The translations under genes and the position numbers were made by a program. Shown here one piece after another: positions 33,355 to 42,195 of a DNA stretch of 43,764 bases (its first letter is position 1; each line of letters starts with the position of its first letter). Under the pieces are notes generated by a model. That model searched no databases and was not told where the DNA came from. It saw nothing but the letters and a program-made list of their open reading frames with translations. Source of the DNA: an uncultured Lachnospiraceae bacterium. GTDB taxonomy: Bacteria > Bacillota > Clostridia > Lachnospirales > Lachnospiraceae. Location of the stretch: NCBI GenBank assembly GCA_945919075.1, contig CAMEIX010000025.1:1-43764 (forward strand). Direction: 5' to 3'.

Positions 33355-33840
33355 TTAAAAAAATGCTTTCAAAGCTCCTAACAGTCCGGCACTCGCCAGT
33401 CCCATGATTACCCCTGCCAGAATAACCCCTAACAGGACTGCAATGACACTCTGTTTAAAATCCATGTCTAAGAGGCTGGCTGCCAGAGTCCCGGTCCACG
33501 CACCTGTACCGGGAATAGGAATTCCCACAAAAAGAAGTAAAGCGACAAACAATCCTTTGCCCGCTTTTTCTTTTAATTTAACACCGCCCTTATGTCCCTT
33601 TTCCAGACAAAAGGTAAAGAACTTTCCGATATAGGGCTTGTCCGCACCCCATTCCAGTACCTTTCTGGCAAACAGAAAAATCACCGGTACGGGAAGCATG
33701 TTCCCTATAATACAGATGATATAGCTGGGAATCACCGGAAGTCCCAATGTCAGTGCGTAGGGAACCGCTCCTCTTAGTTCCACCAAAGGCACCATGGAAA
33801 TGAAAAAAATAATCAAATAGTGAATCATGACTTTCTCCAA
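33355..33840 (-). CDS. Small multidrug export protein family (PF06695/COG2426)
   Basis: The 161-residue protein has four membrane helices and the family motifs MVPLVELRGAVPYA near the start and FVGIPIPGTGAWTGTLAASLL in the middle. Export activity has been suggested for the family but is not well proven. It lies between hisC (24 bases) and the methyltransferase. Confidence 0.85.
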   Translation of the reverse strand: MEKVMIHYLIIFFISMVPLVELRGAVPYALTLGLPVIPSYIICIIGNMLPVPVIFLFARKVLEWGADKPYIGKFFTFCLEKGHKGGVKLKEKAGKGLFVALLLFVGIPIPGTGAWTGTLAASLLDMDFKQSVIAVLLGVILAGVIMGLASAGLLGALKAFF

Positions 33841-33864
33841 TCTTATTTCTTATTGCAAATCTGT

Positions 33865-34926
33865 TTACTGTGCATCTGCCAGATATTCCTGCAGGAAACG
33901 TAGCATAGTATCCATCTGTTCATCGGTTCCGATGGTAATTCTCAGACTGTTATGAATCCTGGGTTTATCCCAATACCGTACATAGATGCCGGCATTTCTC
34001 AAAGCCTCAAAAATATCCTTTGCCGGTACGTTCTTATGGGACGCAAAAATGAAGTTCGCCTTGGAATCCGGGAAGGTAAAACCCAGTTTTGTCATTTCTT
34101 TCTTCACACGTTCCCTTGTACGGATAATCCTTGCCGTAGTGTCCTTAAAATATGCATCATCTTTTACCGCTTCCACACCAATCGCCTGGGAAGGAAGATT
34201 CATGGTATAGGAATTAAAAGAAAACTTTACATCATTCAAATACCCTATCAGCTTCTCGCTGCCCATGCAGAAACCGATACGCAGACCTGCCATGGATCTG
34301 GATTTTGAAAAAGTCTGTACCACAAGAAGATTCTCATACTTTTCCAGAAGGGGAAGGGCACTGACACCGCCGAAGTCCACATACGCCTCATCTACAATTA
34401 CAATTACATCCGGATTGGCCTTTAAGATTTCTTCCACCTTTTCAAGCGGTTCCAGTACTCCGGTGGGAGCATTCGGATTAGGGAAGATAATGCCACCGTT
34501 TGGCTGTTTATAATCCTCCGGATTGATCTGCCAGTTTTCATCCAGTGCACAGGTCTTATAGGGAATCCTGTAAAGTTCCGCCCACACATCATAAAACGAA
34601 TAGGTAATATCCGGGAACAGGATGGGCTTTTCTCCGTTAAAGAACGTCATAAATGCCATGGAAATCACATCATCGGAGCCTACTCCCACGAATACCTGCG
34701 TGGGTTTCAGATGATAGTACTCTGCCAGTGCATCCACCAGGGGTTTTACCTCTGCATTGGGATACAGACGAAGGGCATCCGGATTCATTTCCTTAATTGC
34801 CTTCTCCACTCCGGGGGCCGGAGGATAGGGATTCTCGTTGGTATTCAGTTTAATGATATTTTTATTTTGGGGCTGTTCTCCCGGAACATAGGGAACGACC
34901 TTTCTTATATTTTCTTCCCACTTCAT
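33865..34926 (-). CDS. hisC: Histidinol-phosphate aminotransferase
   Basis: The 353-residue PLP enzyme converts imidazole-acetol phosphate to histidinol phosphate. It has LNTNENPYPP near the N-terminus, PNAPTG (150-155), VDEAYVDF and the PLP lysine Lys208 in TFSKSRSMAGLRIG. No other his genes are near, so a broader role (aromatic amino acids) is possible. It is the first gene of the hisC-nadE operon. Confidence 0.88.
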   Translation of the reverse strand: MKWEENIRKVVPYVPGEQPQNKNIIKLNTNENPYPPAPGVEKAIKEMNPDALRLYPNAEVKPLVDALAEYYHLKPTQVFVGVGSDDVISMAFMTFFNGEKPILFPDITYSFYDVWAELYRIPYKTCALDENWQINPEDYKQPNGGIIFPNPNAPTGVLEPLEKVEEILKANPDVIVIVDEAYVDFGGVSALPLLEKYENLLVVQTFSKSRSMAGLRIGFCMGSEKLIGYLNDVKFSFNSYTMNLPSQAIGVEAVKDDAYFKDTTARIIRTRERVKKEMTKLGFTFPDSKANFIFASHKNVPAKDIFEALRNAGIYVRYWDKPRIHNSLRITIGTDEQMDTMLRFLQEYLADAQ

Positions 34927-34995
34927 TTTTGTATTCTTCTTTCTCTAATCATTTTGTGTAAAAGCACGCATTTTGCCGCATATATTCTATCATGA

Positions 34996-36738
34996 TTAAA
35001 GGGCAAAGTCCATACATTCTTCCATGCTTTGTTGAAGTTTCCGGTCACCCGCTAATATTGTAAGGCTCATTCCCTTGCAGTGTTTTGCAAAATTCTTTTT
35101 GAGGATCAGGCGGTATCTTGGTATGTTTCTAGAATCCGTCATATTCTCCGGCAAAGACATTTCATAATTTCCGTCACTCTTTTTTACAATGGCAACTCCC
35201 AGTTTCTTATAAGAATCGCCCCCGTCATAACAATATACTTCCACACTGTGGGACCATATCAAAATGCCAACTACGGCTGCTGCCACAAGCAGCACGGTAC
35301 CCACAACGATATCCGTCAGATTTTCCGATAACAAGACTTGAAGAGTTGTAAAAATCCCGTCTTCTTTTGAACCTTCCGCACCGGATATCTCCATATCCGT
35401 TGCAGCTGACTCCTCCACCTCTTCTTCTGTTTCTGCTTCTCCCGCTAAAGGTACGTTATTTATACGGTTGTTCAATGGATAGGAACCGAAATTGGGAAGG
35501 ATTATAACTTTCTTATCCATTTTATCCCCTTCTGCATCTGCCTCCCCGGATGCACCGTTTTTCCCATCTGCAGAATTTTTGTCCTCTTTTTTGGTGTCTT
35601 CTTTCTTTTTCTCACTATCCTTTGAGGTGTTACCCGTCTTGGAGCCGGCTCCTCCTGTGCCACTTTCGCTTCCCGAACCATTCCCGGTTGCTGTGGTATT
35701 GCTTCCCCCGCCCGAGCTGGCACTGCCGCTATCGGAAGAACTGCCACTTCCTGCATTACCTGTACCACCGGAAGAGCTGCTTCCTCCACCGGAGGTGCCG
35801 CCGCCACTACTGCCACCGGAAGTACTGCCGCCCGGTGCCGGTTTCTCCGGTTCCTTGGGATAAGGAAAGTCCCCTCTTTTCACTGTTTTCGAGGTAGTAT
35901 TCCCTGCTTTATCCCGAACCGTTATGGTAACCGGTGCTCCTTCCTTCAGGGTAAAGGTGTTGTTCCCGGACCAGGTACTTCCTCCGTCCAGAGAATAGGG
36001 ACTCTCTGCCAGTCCGCTTTCCCCATCGGATGCGCTGAAGCTTATCGTAATCTCGGATTTTGTCATGGTATCCGTATTTCCGGTTACACTGCCGATAACA
36101 GGAGCCACCCTGTCAATACAGGCAATGGTTGCGGATGCGGAAATACTCTGCCCAAGACTGTTTGTCGCAGTAACGGTATAGGTTCCGTTTTCCTCTGCAA
36201 CCATCTTTCCATCCGGCCAGCTTAATGTAATTCCGCTGCTGCTGTCATCTTCTTTTAGTACATTCACACGGGCCGAAATTGTAACCCCCTTATTGGTCCA
36301 TGCCGTATCGGCGCTTACAGACAGGGTTGCAGTCGTTTCGCCCTCCTCCATTTCACACACCACTTTTTTGACCTTGAAAGTGTGACTTTTAGTTGGTGCG
36401 GATGACCATGGAGTTGTCGTACCGCATACCGTACATGTGCATTTTCCGTCCGGCTGCCAGGACTCAAGCTGCGCTTTACAGGTAATGGTGGTTGCAGACA
36501 ATTTATGATTGGTCCCGGTCCCGCAAACCGAACAGTTTCTGACCTGGTATTCCTCATTGTAGGAACTGAAATGATATGCATTACAAGTTCCATCCACCAT
36601 TTTATAACAGGACTCCCGATGGGAATGTGAAAAATGACTTTCTGCTGCATGTACTCTTTCCGTCATATGCAGGGCAATAGCAAGCGCCATTATAAGACTG
36701 CATACGATAAGTTCAATCTGATATCTTTTTCTGAACAT
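34996..36738 (-). CDS. Cys-rich surface protein with Gly/Ser linker and cytosolic tail
   Basis: The 580-residue protein starts at ATG 36738, with AGGAGG 7 bases upstream. A signal peptide (about 1-32) is followed by a Cys-rich part with CSVCG (69-73) and CTCTVCG (100-106), resembling a zinc-ribbon-like repeat. Ig-like segments follow (about 130-285), then a Gly/Ser/Thr-rich linker (300-370), a Lys/Glu region, a membrane helix (about 474-495), and an 85-residue cytosolic domain with no known match. No LPxTG motif. The family is not recognised. A transmembrane sensor or adhesin is possible. Confidence 0.75.
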   Translation of the reverse strand: MFRKRYQIELIVCSLIMALAIALHMTERVHAAESHFSHSHRESCYKMVDGTCNAYHFSSYNEEYQVRNCSVCGTGTNHKLSATTITCKAQLESWQPDGKCTCTVCGTTTPWSSAPTKSHTFKVKKVVCEMEEGETTATLSVSADTAWTNKGVTISARVNVLKEDDSSSGITLSWPDGKMVAEENGTYTVTATNSLGQSISASATIACIDRVAPVIGSVTGNTDTMTKSEITISFSASDGESGLAESPYSLDGGSTWSGNNTFTLKEGAPVTITVRDKAGNTTSKTVKRGDFPYPKEPEKPAPGGSTSGGSSGGGTSGGGSSSSGGTGNAGSGSSSDSGSASSGGGSNTTATGNGSGSESGTGGAGSKTGNTSKDSEKKKEDTKKEDKNSADGKNGASGEADAEGDKMDKKVIILPNFGSYPLNNRINNVPLAGEAETEEEVEESAATDMEISGAEGSKEDGIFTTLQVLLSENLTDIVVGTVLLVAAAVVGILIWSHSVEVYCYDGGDSYKKLGVAIVKKSDGNYEMSLPENMTDSRNIPRYRLILKKNFAKHCKGMSLTILAGDRKLQQSMEECMDFAL

Positions 36739-36770
36739 AAAAAAACCTCCTGAATGAAATAATAACAACA

Positions 36771-36797
36771 AAGAGAGCGCATTTTATCCGCTCTCTT
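36771..36797 (-). terminator. Terminator after the glycosyltransferase gene
   Basis: AAGAGAGCG and CGCTCTCTT form a perfect 9-bp stem with a 9-base loop, followed on the minus strand by TGTTGTTATTT. It lies between the glycosyltransferase and the surface protein genes. Confidence 0.65.
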
Positions 36798-36900
36798 ACT
36801 CGTTTATCTCAATTCAACAGGTAATGTAATGCTATCTTATCACCCTATACTGTACTTGCCAATTGTGTTATTTTCACAATGTTTCATTCTGATTTTTGTG

Positions 36901-37911
36901 CTATATGCGCTCCAGCTCCTGTCTGTATAAAAGCGCCTCTTCAAAATTCCCCAGTTTTTCGTAGCAGCAAATCAATTTTTCCAAGGGTTCTCTTTCTGCC
37001 ATTCGAACACAGAGCATGGGTTCGGTTTCATAGTGGGCATTGTAATACCAGATAACCGCTTCCTCAAAATCTCCCTTTTCATAATAGAAATCTCCCAGTT
37101 CGCAGCAGATTTCCGAACAGGCATTATCCGCTACTACCTTCATGGCATATTTGAAAAAGTCCTCCGTCTTTCCGGCAATCCGGCTTGCCGCAGCTACCAC
37201 CAGATTAGCCTCCTTAACTTCCTCCGCATCTCCGGCAGGATTTACGGCAGCTTCTAAAAAGCAGTCCCCGGCACGAAGAAAATCCTCATCCTCCCCTGCA
37301 ATAAAAAGTTCCTTGGCATACATGGTACGCAGTCTTTTGGAAATGCCCTCCCCCTTTTTATACAGTTTTTCAAAAATCTCGAAATCTCTGGACGCATGCA
37401 TATTTTCCGGCATATGTAAAATCACAATATCACTGTCGTAAATGACAGGAGTGGTAAGAATGGTTTCATGCACAGCCCCTTCCCAGATAAAATTACGTAC
37501 ACGCTTAAACAGTTTCGGACGGTATTCCTCGTCAAAATTGTAGACGGTACCAAAGGATAACTGATTTGCATACTTCATCTGTACGATTTCAATTTCGGGC
37601 AGCATGGCCTCCTTCAATATCCGAAAACGTTCTCTGTTTTCTTCATCCAGAACCTCATCCGCATCCGCCGAATATATATAGTCTCCGGTGGCTTTGGAAA
37701 AGGCAAAATTTCTGGCCGCCGCAAAATCTCCGATCCAGGTAAAATCATAGATTTTTGCCCCCGGATAGGATGCCGCAATCTCCTTGGTTCTGTCCGTGGA
37801 ACCGGTATCCACAATGATTAATTCGTCCATCAGATCCACAACCGAATCCAGACATCGTTTCAGAATCTTCTCTTCATTTTTTACAATCATGCACAGACTG
37901 ATGCGAATCAT
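36901..37911 (-). CDS. Family 2 glycosyltransferase with TPR-like C-terminus
   Basis: The 336-residue protein has a GT-A domain with CMIVKNEE near the start, IIVDTGSTDRT (32-42) and the metal-binding SADADE (81-86), typical of GT2. The C-terminal 150 residues are helical and resemble TPR repeats (ICCELGDFYYEKGDFEEAVIWY). Proteins of this plan are linked to glycosylation of proteins or surface glycans, such as SunS-like enzymes. The acceptor is unknown. It is probably monocistronic, ending at the hairpin near 36771. Confidence 0.85.
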   Translation of the reverse strand: MIRISLCMIVKNEEKILKRCLDSVVDLMDELIIVDTGSTDRTKEIAASYPGAKIYDFTWIGDFAAARNFAFSKATGDYIYSADADEVLDEENRERFRILKEAMLPEIEIVQMKYANQLSFGTVYNFDEEYRPKLFKRVRNFIWEGAVHETILTTPVIYDSDIVILHMPENMHASRDFEIFEKLYKKGEGISKRLRTMYAKELFIAGEDEDFLRAGDCFLEAAVNPAGDAEEVKEANLVVAAASRIAGKTEDFFKYAMKVVADNACSEICCELGDFYYEKGDFEEAVIWYYNAHYETEPMLCVRMAEREPLEKLICCYEKLGNFEEALLYRQELERI

Positions 37912-37953
37912 CCTTTTATCCTCCGTATTACACTTAATTTCTTCATTCTCTTA

Positions 37954-37982
37954 TTGTGATTTTTGGAAAAAAGCTGTATAAT
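37954..37982 (+). promoter_or_regulatory. Promoter of the 39-residue membrane peptide gene
   Basis: TTGTGA (37954-37959) and a perfect TATAAT (37977-37982) with a 17-base spacer, about 30 bases before AAAGGTGG and the small ORF at 38013. Confidence 0.65.
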
Positions 37983-38012
37983 AATACTATCTTTTTGAAA
38001 GGTGGTTTTCCT

Positions 38013-38132
38013 ATGGAATGGATTTTATTGGCCGGTGGCCTTTTAATTATTATATTTGCGGTGATTGTTGCGGTGGTTTCTTCCGTTGGCGGTACCATTG
38101 CGGCTGTAACCGATGAGGATGACGAGGATTAG
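38013..38132 (+). CDS. 39-residue single-span membrane peptide
   Basis: ATG 38013 follows AAAGGTGG by 7 bases and a consensus promoter. It encodes a 39-residue peptide with one hydrophobic helix (about 4-30, WILLAGGLLIIIFAVIVAVV) and a strongly acidic tail TDEDDED. The stop overlaps the 3' end of the convergent ABC-F gene by 4 bases. It has the look of a regulatory or toxic small membrane protein, but no family is recognised. Small size means conservation is the key test. Confidence 0.6.
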   Translation: MEWILLAGGLLIIIFAVIVAVVSSVGGTIAAVTDEDDED

Positions 38133-39967
38133 GAAATAGTCTCTCCCGCTTCAATGCGGGCAGCCAAGTCCTCCAAATACATCCACCTGTCCATCTTTTC
38201 ATCCAACTCTGCCTGCAGGGTTTCTTTTTTTGCGGAAATTTCCTGAAGTTTCACAAAATTGCTGGAAAATTTGGGAATTTCTTCTTCCAATGCCGCTATC
38301 TGTTCTTCTAAATTTGTGATATCTGTCTCAATGGTTTCATATTCCTTTTGTTCCTTATAGGAAAATTTTAATTTTCTGGGTGCTTTCTGCCAGGTACCCG
38401 GGGCCAATTTTGCCTGTGGCTTATCCGCAGATTCCAAAGTCGCGTCCTTTCCGTTTCCTGCTTTAGCCTGTGCATTAAAATATTCCTCCATGCTCTTTCG
38501 CAAAAGATAATCCGAGTAATTTCCCTCATACTGCACCACATTCCCATTTTCAAAAGCAAAAATCCGGTGCACAATGCGGTCCAGGAAATAGCGGTCATGG
38601 CTGACTGTAATCACAATTCCCGGAAACGTATCCAGATAGCTTTCCAGAATGGTAAGGGTTGCAATATCCAGGTCATTGGTGGGCTCGTCCAATATTAACA
38701 CATTGGGAGCTTCCATTAAAACCCTGCACAAAGAAAGCCTTCTTTTTTCACCACCGGATAATTTACCCACGGGACCATACTGATCCTCCCCGGAAAATAG
38801 AAACTTCTCCAACATACGGCTTGCCGTAATCTTGCCCTCCGGCGTATCAATAATTTCTGCCACATCCCGTATATAATCAATGACACGCTTACTGTCATCC
38901 ATCACACATTCCTGTGCATAATATCCGATTTTAATCGTCTGCCCGATGGTAATCCTTCCGGCATCCGCCTCCTCCATACCGCAGATCATCTTCATCAGAG
39001 TGGTTTTTCCACAGCCGTTTTTGCCCACAAATCCTACCCGGTCATTCTTTAGAAAAATATAGGTAAAATCCTCTATCAGATGTTTCTCCCCGAAACTCTT
39101 TTTCAAATGTTCGATTTCAATGGTGGTACGTCCCATGCGGCTTGCCACACTGCCCAGTTCCACATACTGGGCACTTTCCGGCGTTTTCCGGTTTTTCAGT
39201 TCTTCAAAGCGTTCCAGTCTGGCTTTCTGCTTGGTGGTTCTTGCCCTTGCCCCACGCTTCACCCATTCCAGTTCCGTACGGTATAGGGATTTATTCTTTC
39301 TCTCCGTGGCCAGTTCCATTTCTTCCCGCTGCAGTTTCAATTCCAAATAGCCGGAATAATTGGCCTCATAAGAATAAAGCTTTCCCTTGTCCAGTTCCAC
39401 AATTCTCTGGGTTACACTGTCCAAAAAGTAACGGTCATGTGTCACCATGATTAACGCCGTTTTCCGGTCACGCAGGGTATCTTCCAGCCACTGTGCCATC
39501 TCTCCGTCAAGATGATTGGTGGGTTCATCCAGAACCAGAACATCCGCATTGGATAAAAGAATGCTGATGAGGGCAAGACGTTTTTTCTGACCACCCGATA
39601 AATGTCCGCATTTTTCTTCAAAATCCGTAATCCCAAGCTTCATCATCATAGATTTTGCTTCGCTTACGAATAATGCATCCCGGGCTGACCTTTGATTTTC
39701 TCTCAGAACTGCCTCAAGCTGGGTTTCCTCCGGCTCAAAAACCGGATGCTGGGGTAAAAAACGCACAACCATACCCTGGGCATAAATAACTCTTCCCTCA
39801 TCATATTCTTCTATTCCGGACAGTATTTTCAGCAAGGTGCTTTTTCCGGTACCGTTAATCCCAATAATACCGACTTTTTCCCCCTCCTGTAAATAGAAGG
39901 AGGCATCGTCCAAAAGTTTTCTTACCCCATATGCTTTTGTAATATGTTCTGCAGTCAGTATATTCAT
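38129..39967 (-). CDS. ABC-F ATPase, Uup type
   Basis: The 612-residue protein has two ABC domains and no membrane helices. The first has GINGTGKST and LSGGQKKRLAL. The second has GKNGCGKTT and LSGGEKRRLSL, with both DEPTNHLD/DEPTNDLD Walker B motifs. A C-terminal coiled coil (about 540-610, ETIETDITNLEEQIAALEEE) points to Uup rather than EttA. ABC-F proteins act at the ribosomal E site on stalled translation or antibiotic-bound ribosomes. This one has no resistance-type long linker, so housekeeping is more likely. Confidence 0.88.
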   Translation of the reverse strand: MNILTAEHITKAYGVRKLLDDASFYLQEGEKVGIIGINGTGKSTLLKILSGIEEYDEGRVIYAQGMVVRFLPQHPVFEPEETQLEAVLRENQRSARDALFVSEAKSMMMKLGITDFEEKCGHLSGGQKKRLALISILLSNADVLVLDEPTNHLDGEMAQWLEDTLRDRKTALIMVTHDRYFLDSVTQRIVELDKGKLYSYEANYSGYLELKLQREEMELATERKNKSLYRTELEWVKRGARARTTKQKARLERFEELKNRKTPESAQYVELGSVASRMGRTTIEIEHLKKSFGEKHLIEDFTYIFLKNDRVGFVGKNGCGKTTLMKMICGMEEADAGRITIGQTIKIGYYAQECVMDDSKRVIDYIRDVAEIIDTPEGKITASRMLEKFLFSGEDQYGPVGKLSGGEKRRLSLCRVLMEAPNVLILDEPTNDLDIATLTILESYLDTFPGIVITVSHDRYFLDRIVHRIFAFENGNVVQYEGNYSDYLLRKSMEEYFNAQAKAGNGKDATLESADKPQAKLAPGTWQKAPRKLKFSYKEQKEYETIETDITNLEEQIAALEEEIPKFSSNFVKLQEISAKKETLQAELDEKMDRWMYLEDLAARIEAGETIS

Positions 39968-40023
39968 GTTTCGTCCCTTTTTAGTAATTCCCCATCCCCG
40001 GGTTTTATTCTATATGTATCATA

Positions 40024-40503
40024 TCACACCTTGTTTAACAGATAAATGGCAAAATTCAAATAACCCGCAAATGTCACCCACAATAAATAAGGAATCATCA
40101 GATATGCTGCAGCCTTGTTTATCTGATTAAACATGACTATGATTACCAAAATCATTCCCCACAAAAGAAGAATCCAGAAGAATGCAAACAAATAGAGGGA
40201 AAAGCGGAAAAAGAGAATGGGCCACAGGAAATTTACTGCAAGCTGCAGCCCGTAAAGCCTGAGTGCTTTTTCCTTGTCGTCCCCTTTTGCATCAGCCGTA
40301 AAGACCAGATATGAAGCAATCCCCATTAGAATATAAAGACCGGTCCATACGATGGGAAAGAGATAACCTGGCGGTGTCAGTGGCGGTTTCACCATTTCTT
40401 CAAATTTCTGCATGCTGTCATTTGTAAAAAATGCCGCAAGTCCTCCTGTAAGCAACGGCAGGAAGAGACATTGTGCCAGATTCTTTATTTTTTGTTTCTT
40501 CAT
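40024..40503 (-). CDS. TspO/MBR-family tryptophan-rich sensory protein
   Basis: The 159-residue protein has five membrane helices and the family motif KPPLTPPGYLFPIVWTGLYILMGIASYLVF. TspO proteins bind porphyrins and modulate stress responses. No haem gene is adjacent. It lies 56 bases upstream of the ABC-F gene on the same strand, so they may be co-transcribed. Confidence 0.9.
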   Translation of the reverse strand: MKKQKIKNLAQCLFLPLLTGGLAAFFTNDSMQKFEEMVKPPLTPPGYLFPIVWTGLYILMGIASYLVFTADAKGDDKEKALRLYGLQLAVNFLWPILFFRFSLYLFAFFWILLLWGMILVIIVMFNQINKAAAYLMIPYLLWVTFAGYLNFAIYLLNKV

Positions 40504-40555
40504 AATAAAGATACCCTTTTTTTGTTAATTTATGTTTTCTTTTGCTTACATATTC

Positions 40556-40568
40556 CCGTAATTTACGG
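40556..40568. promoter_or_regulatory. 13-bp dyad between tspO and the DUF2383 gene
   Basis: CCGTAA-T-TTACGG is a perfect dyad in the divergent intergenic region, about 50 bases upstream of one start and 65 upstream of the other. It could be an operator shared by both genes. Confidence 0.35.
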
Positions 40569-40631
40569 ACATATTACAAATAACCGGTTTGAACCGAATC
40601 TGACAATATGCAAAATGGAAAGGATGATTTT

Positions 40632-41066
40632 ATGGAAAACCAAGATACCGTTTCTCTCCTTAGAGAGTGCAATGCAGGCAGCAAAATGGCTGTCTCCTCT
40701 TTAGACGAAGTTCTGGATAAAATTCAGGACTCCAAAATGAAAAGTCTGCTCCTTGAGAGCAAGGAACATCATGAAAAACTGGGAAATGAAATTCACACGC
40801 TTTTACTCCGGCACGGCAGTGATGAAAAAGACCCGAACCCCATAGCCAAAAGCATGGCATGGATGAAAACCAATATGAAACTTTCTATGGACAGGTGTGA
40901 TGCCACCGTGGCGGATTTGCTGACCGATGGCTGCGATATGGGAATCAAATCCCTGCATCGTTATAAAAATCAGTATGGACAGGCCGATCACAAGTCAAAA
41001 GACATCTGCGACCGTCTGATTGACATTGAGGAAGAATTAAGAGAAGGGCTCCACAGTTACCTGTGA
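40632..41066 (+). CDS. Ferritin-like DUF2383-type four-helix protein
   Basis: The 144-residue protein is all-helical, with a helix carrying LRECNAGSKMAVSSLDEVLDK and later KMKSLLLESKEHHEKLGNE, the ExxxH-like pattern of ferritin-fold DUF2383 proteins, which are often general stress proteins. The start at 40632 follows AAAGGA by 9 bases; an in-frame start 8 codons earlier is less likely. It is convergent with fliB and ends inside a shared hairpin. Confidence 0.75.
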   Translation: MENQDTVSLLRECNAGSKMAVSSLDEVLDKIQDSKMKSLLLESKEHHEKLGNEIHTLLLRHGSDEKDPNPIAKSMAWMKTNMKLSMDRCDATVADLLTDGCDMGIKSLHRYKNQYGQADHKSKDICDRLIDIEEELREGLHSYL

Positions 41067-41070
41067 AGCC
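41038..41070 (-). terminator. Terminator after fliB, overlapping the DUF2383 3' end
   Basis: GGGCTTCACAG and CTGTGGAGCCC form a stem with one mismatch and a 4-base loop, followed on the minus strand by TTCTCTTAATTCTT. It spans the DUF2383 stop codon, so it probably ends the convergent fliB transcript. Confidence 0.6.
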
Positions 41071-41088
41071 CCCCCGCTGCAATATAAG

Positions 41089-42168
41089 CTAACGCTGAAA
41101 CCATTTCAATACTTCTACTTGCTCCAGATTTTCATCAGAATGTTCAATTTCTCTGGAATATCGATATACAAGTTCAACCAACTCCTCCTTCGTAAGGTGT
41201 TTTTCATTTTTGAGCCATCTTGCCAACAAAAGCATATAGAGTTCAATCCCATGACCCACACAGGCTTCCACTTTCCCTATGATATTTTCATCATATACCG
41301 CACCCAGAAGGTAAATGGAGAGGAAATAAACTACAATCTGCTCCAGCACAATTTCCATAGGGGGTAAGGTACTTTTCTCCCACCAAATTTCAAATTCCGT
41401 TCTATTTTGGAAAAAGGTCTGCTCATCATCACCAAATAAGAAGACTTCCGATTCCACCAGTACCTTATTCCAGTCCTCATAAAGAATTTCTAATTCCTCT
41501 GACAAGAAGGAAAATTGCATTTTTAGTAGTTCGTATTCCTTTTCTACCACTACTTTATCCTGCTCCTCCACATCAAGCCAGGATATTAACTCGCCCTCGT
41601 CAAAATGTCGTTGTGCGGACGCACCAATCTGTAACACCTTACTAAATCTGTCGCAAATACGAAAATCTCTATTCTGAAGAATATGAATCATTTCTTCCCT
41701 GATATCTTCTAAGTTTGTGAAAAGAAAATAATCAAACTCTTCAAAGATTTCCTCTTCCTCATCCGACTTTATTTTCCAAGTCACTATGTCCTTGTTATTC
41801 ATTAGCATTCTTGCTACTTCCGGACAGGAAAGGGATAGGGAAATTTCACGGACATTTTCAAATTCTTCCGTGTGTCTGGGGTACTCTCTGCAGGTGGTGC
41901 ATAGACTTTCCTTTCCCATATGTTGATACATATCGCAAAGTAAGTCATCCCGTAGAAAGGCACATTTTCCTTTTCGGTTATGCTTAAAAGTTCCTTCCGC
42001 CCAGTCTATATTCTTATGTAAAGTGTCTCTGTACTCTCCCTCGAAATTTTCATAGTAATTCAGAGAATCCTCATCAACCACAATCTGCCATGAGGAGCAA
42101 CAGGTGTCCGGGCATTTGTCAGCTATGCAATGAAATTTATTATAATAATCCGGATAAGAATAAATCAC
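41089..42168 (-). CDS. fliB: FliB-like (flagellin) lysine N-methylase
   Basis: The 359-residue protein has the family Cys cluster in its first half: CIADKCPDTCCSSW, CAFLRDDLLCDMYQHMGKESLCTTCREYPR and SLSCPE. These are typical of FliB and are likely to bind iron-sulfur or zinc. FliB methylates lysines of flagellin in Salmonella, and homologues in Clostridia may modify flagellin or other proteins. No flagellar genes are in the window. It follows the AraC regulator by 27 bases. Confidence 0.82.
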   Translation of the reverse strand: MIYSYPDYYNKFHCIADKCPDTCCSSWQIVVDEDSLNYYENFEGEYRDTLHKNIDWAEGTFKHNRKGKCAFLRDDLLCDMYQHMGKESLCTTCREYPRHTEEFENVREISLSLSCPEVARMLMNNKDIVTWKIKSDEEEEIFEEFDYFLFTNLEDIREEMIHILQNRDFRICDRFSKVLQIGASAQRHFDEGELISWLDVEEQDKVVVEKEYELLKMQFSFLSEELEILYEDWNKVLVESEVFLFGDDEQTFFQNRTEFEIWWEKSTLPPMEIVLEQIVVYFLSIYLLGAVYDENIIGKVEACVGHGIELYMLLLARWLKNEKHLTKEELVELVYRYSREIEHSDENLEQVEVLKWFQR

Positions 42169-42195
42169 GGCTTTACCTCACGTTCTTTTGTTGCG

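Noticed and set aside
35492..35863. Plus-strand open frame of low-complexity Pro/Leu/Ser sequence
   Set aside because: It mirrors the Gly/Ser-rich linker of the surface protein on the other strand.
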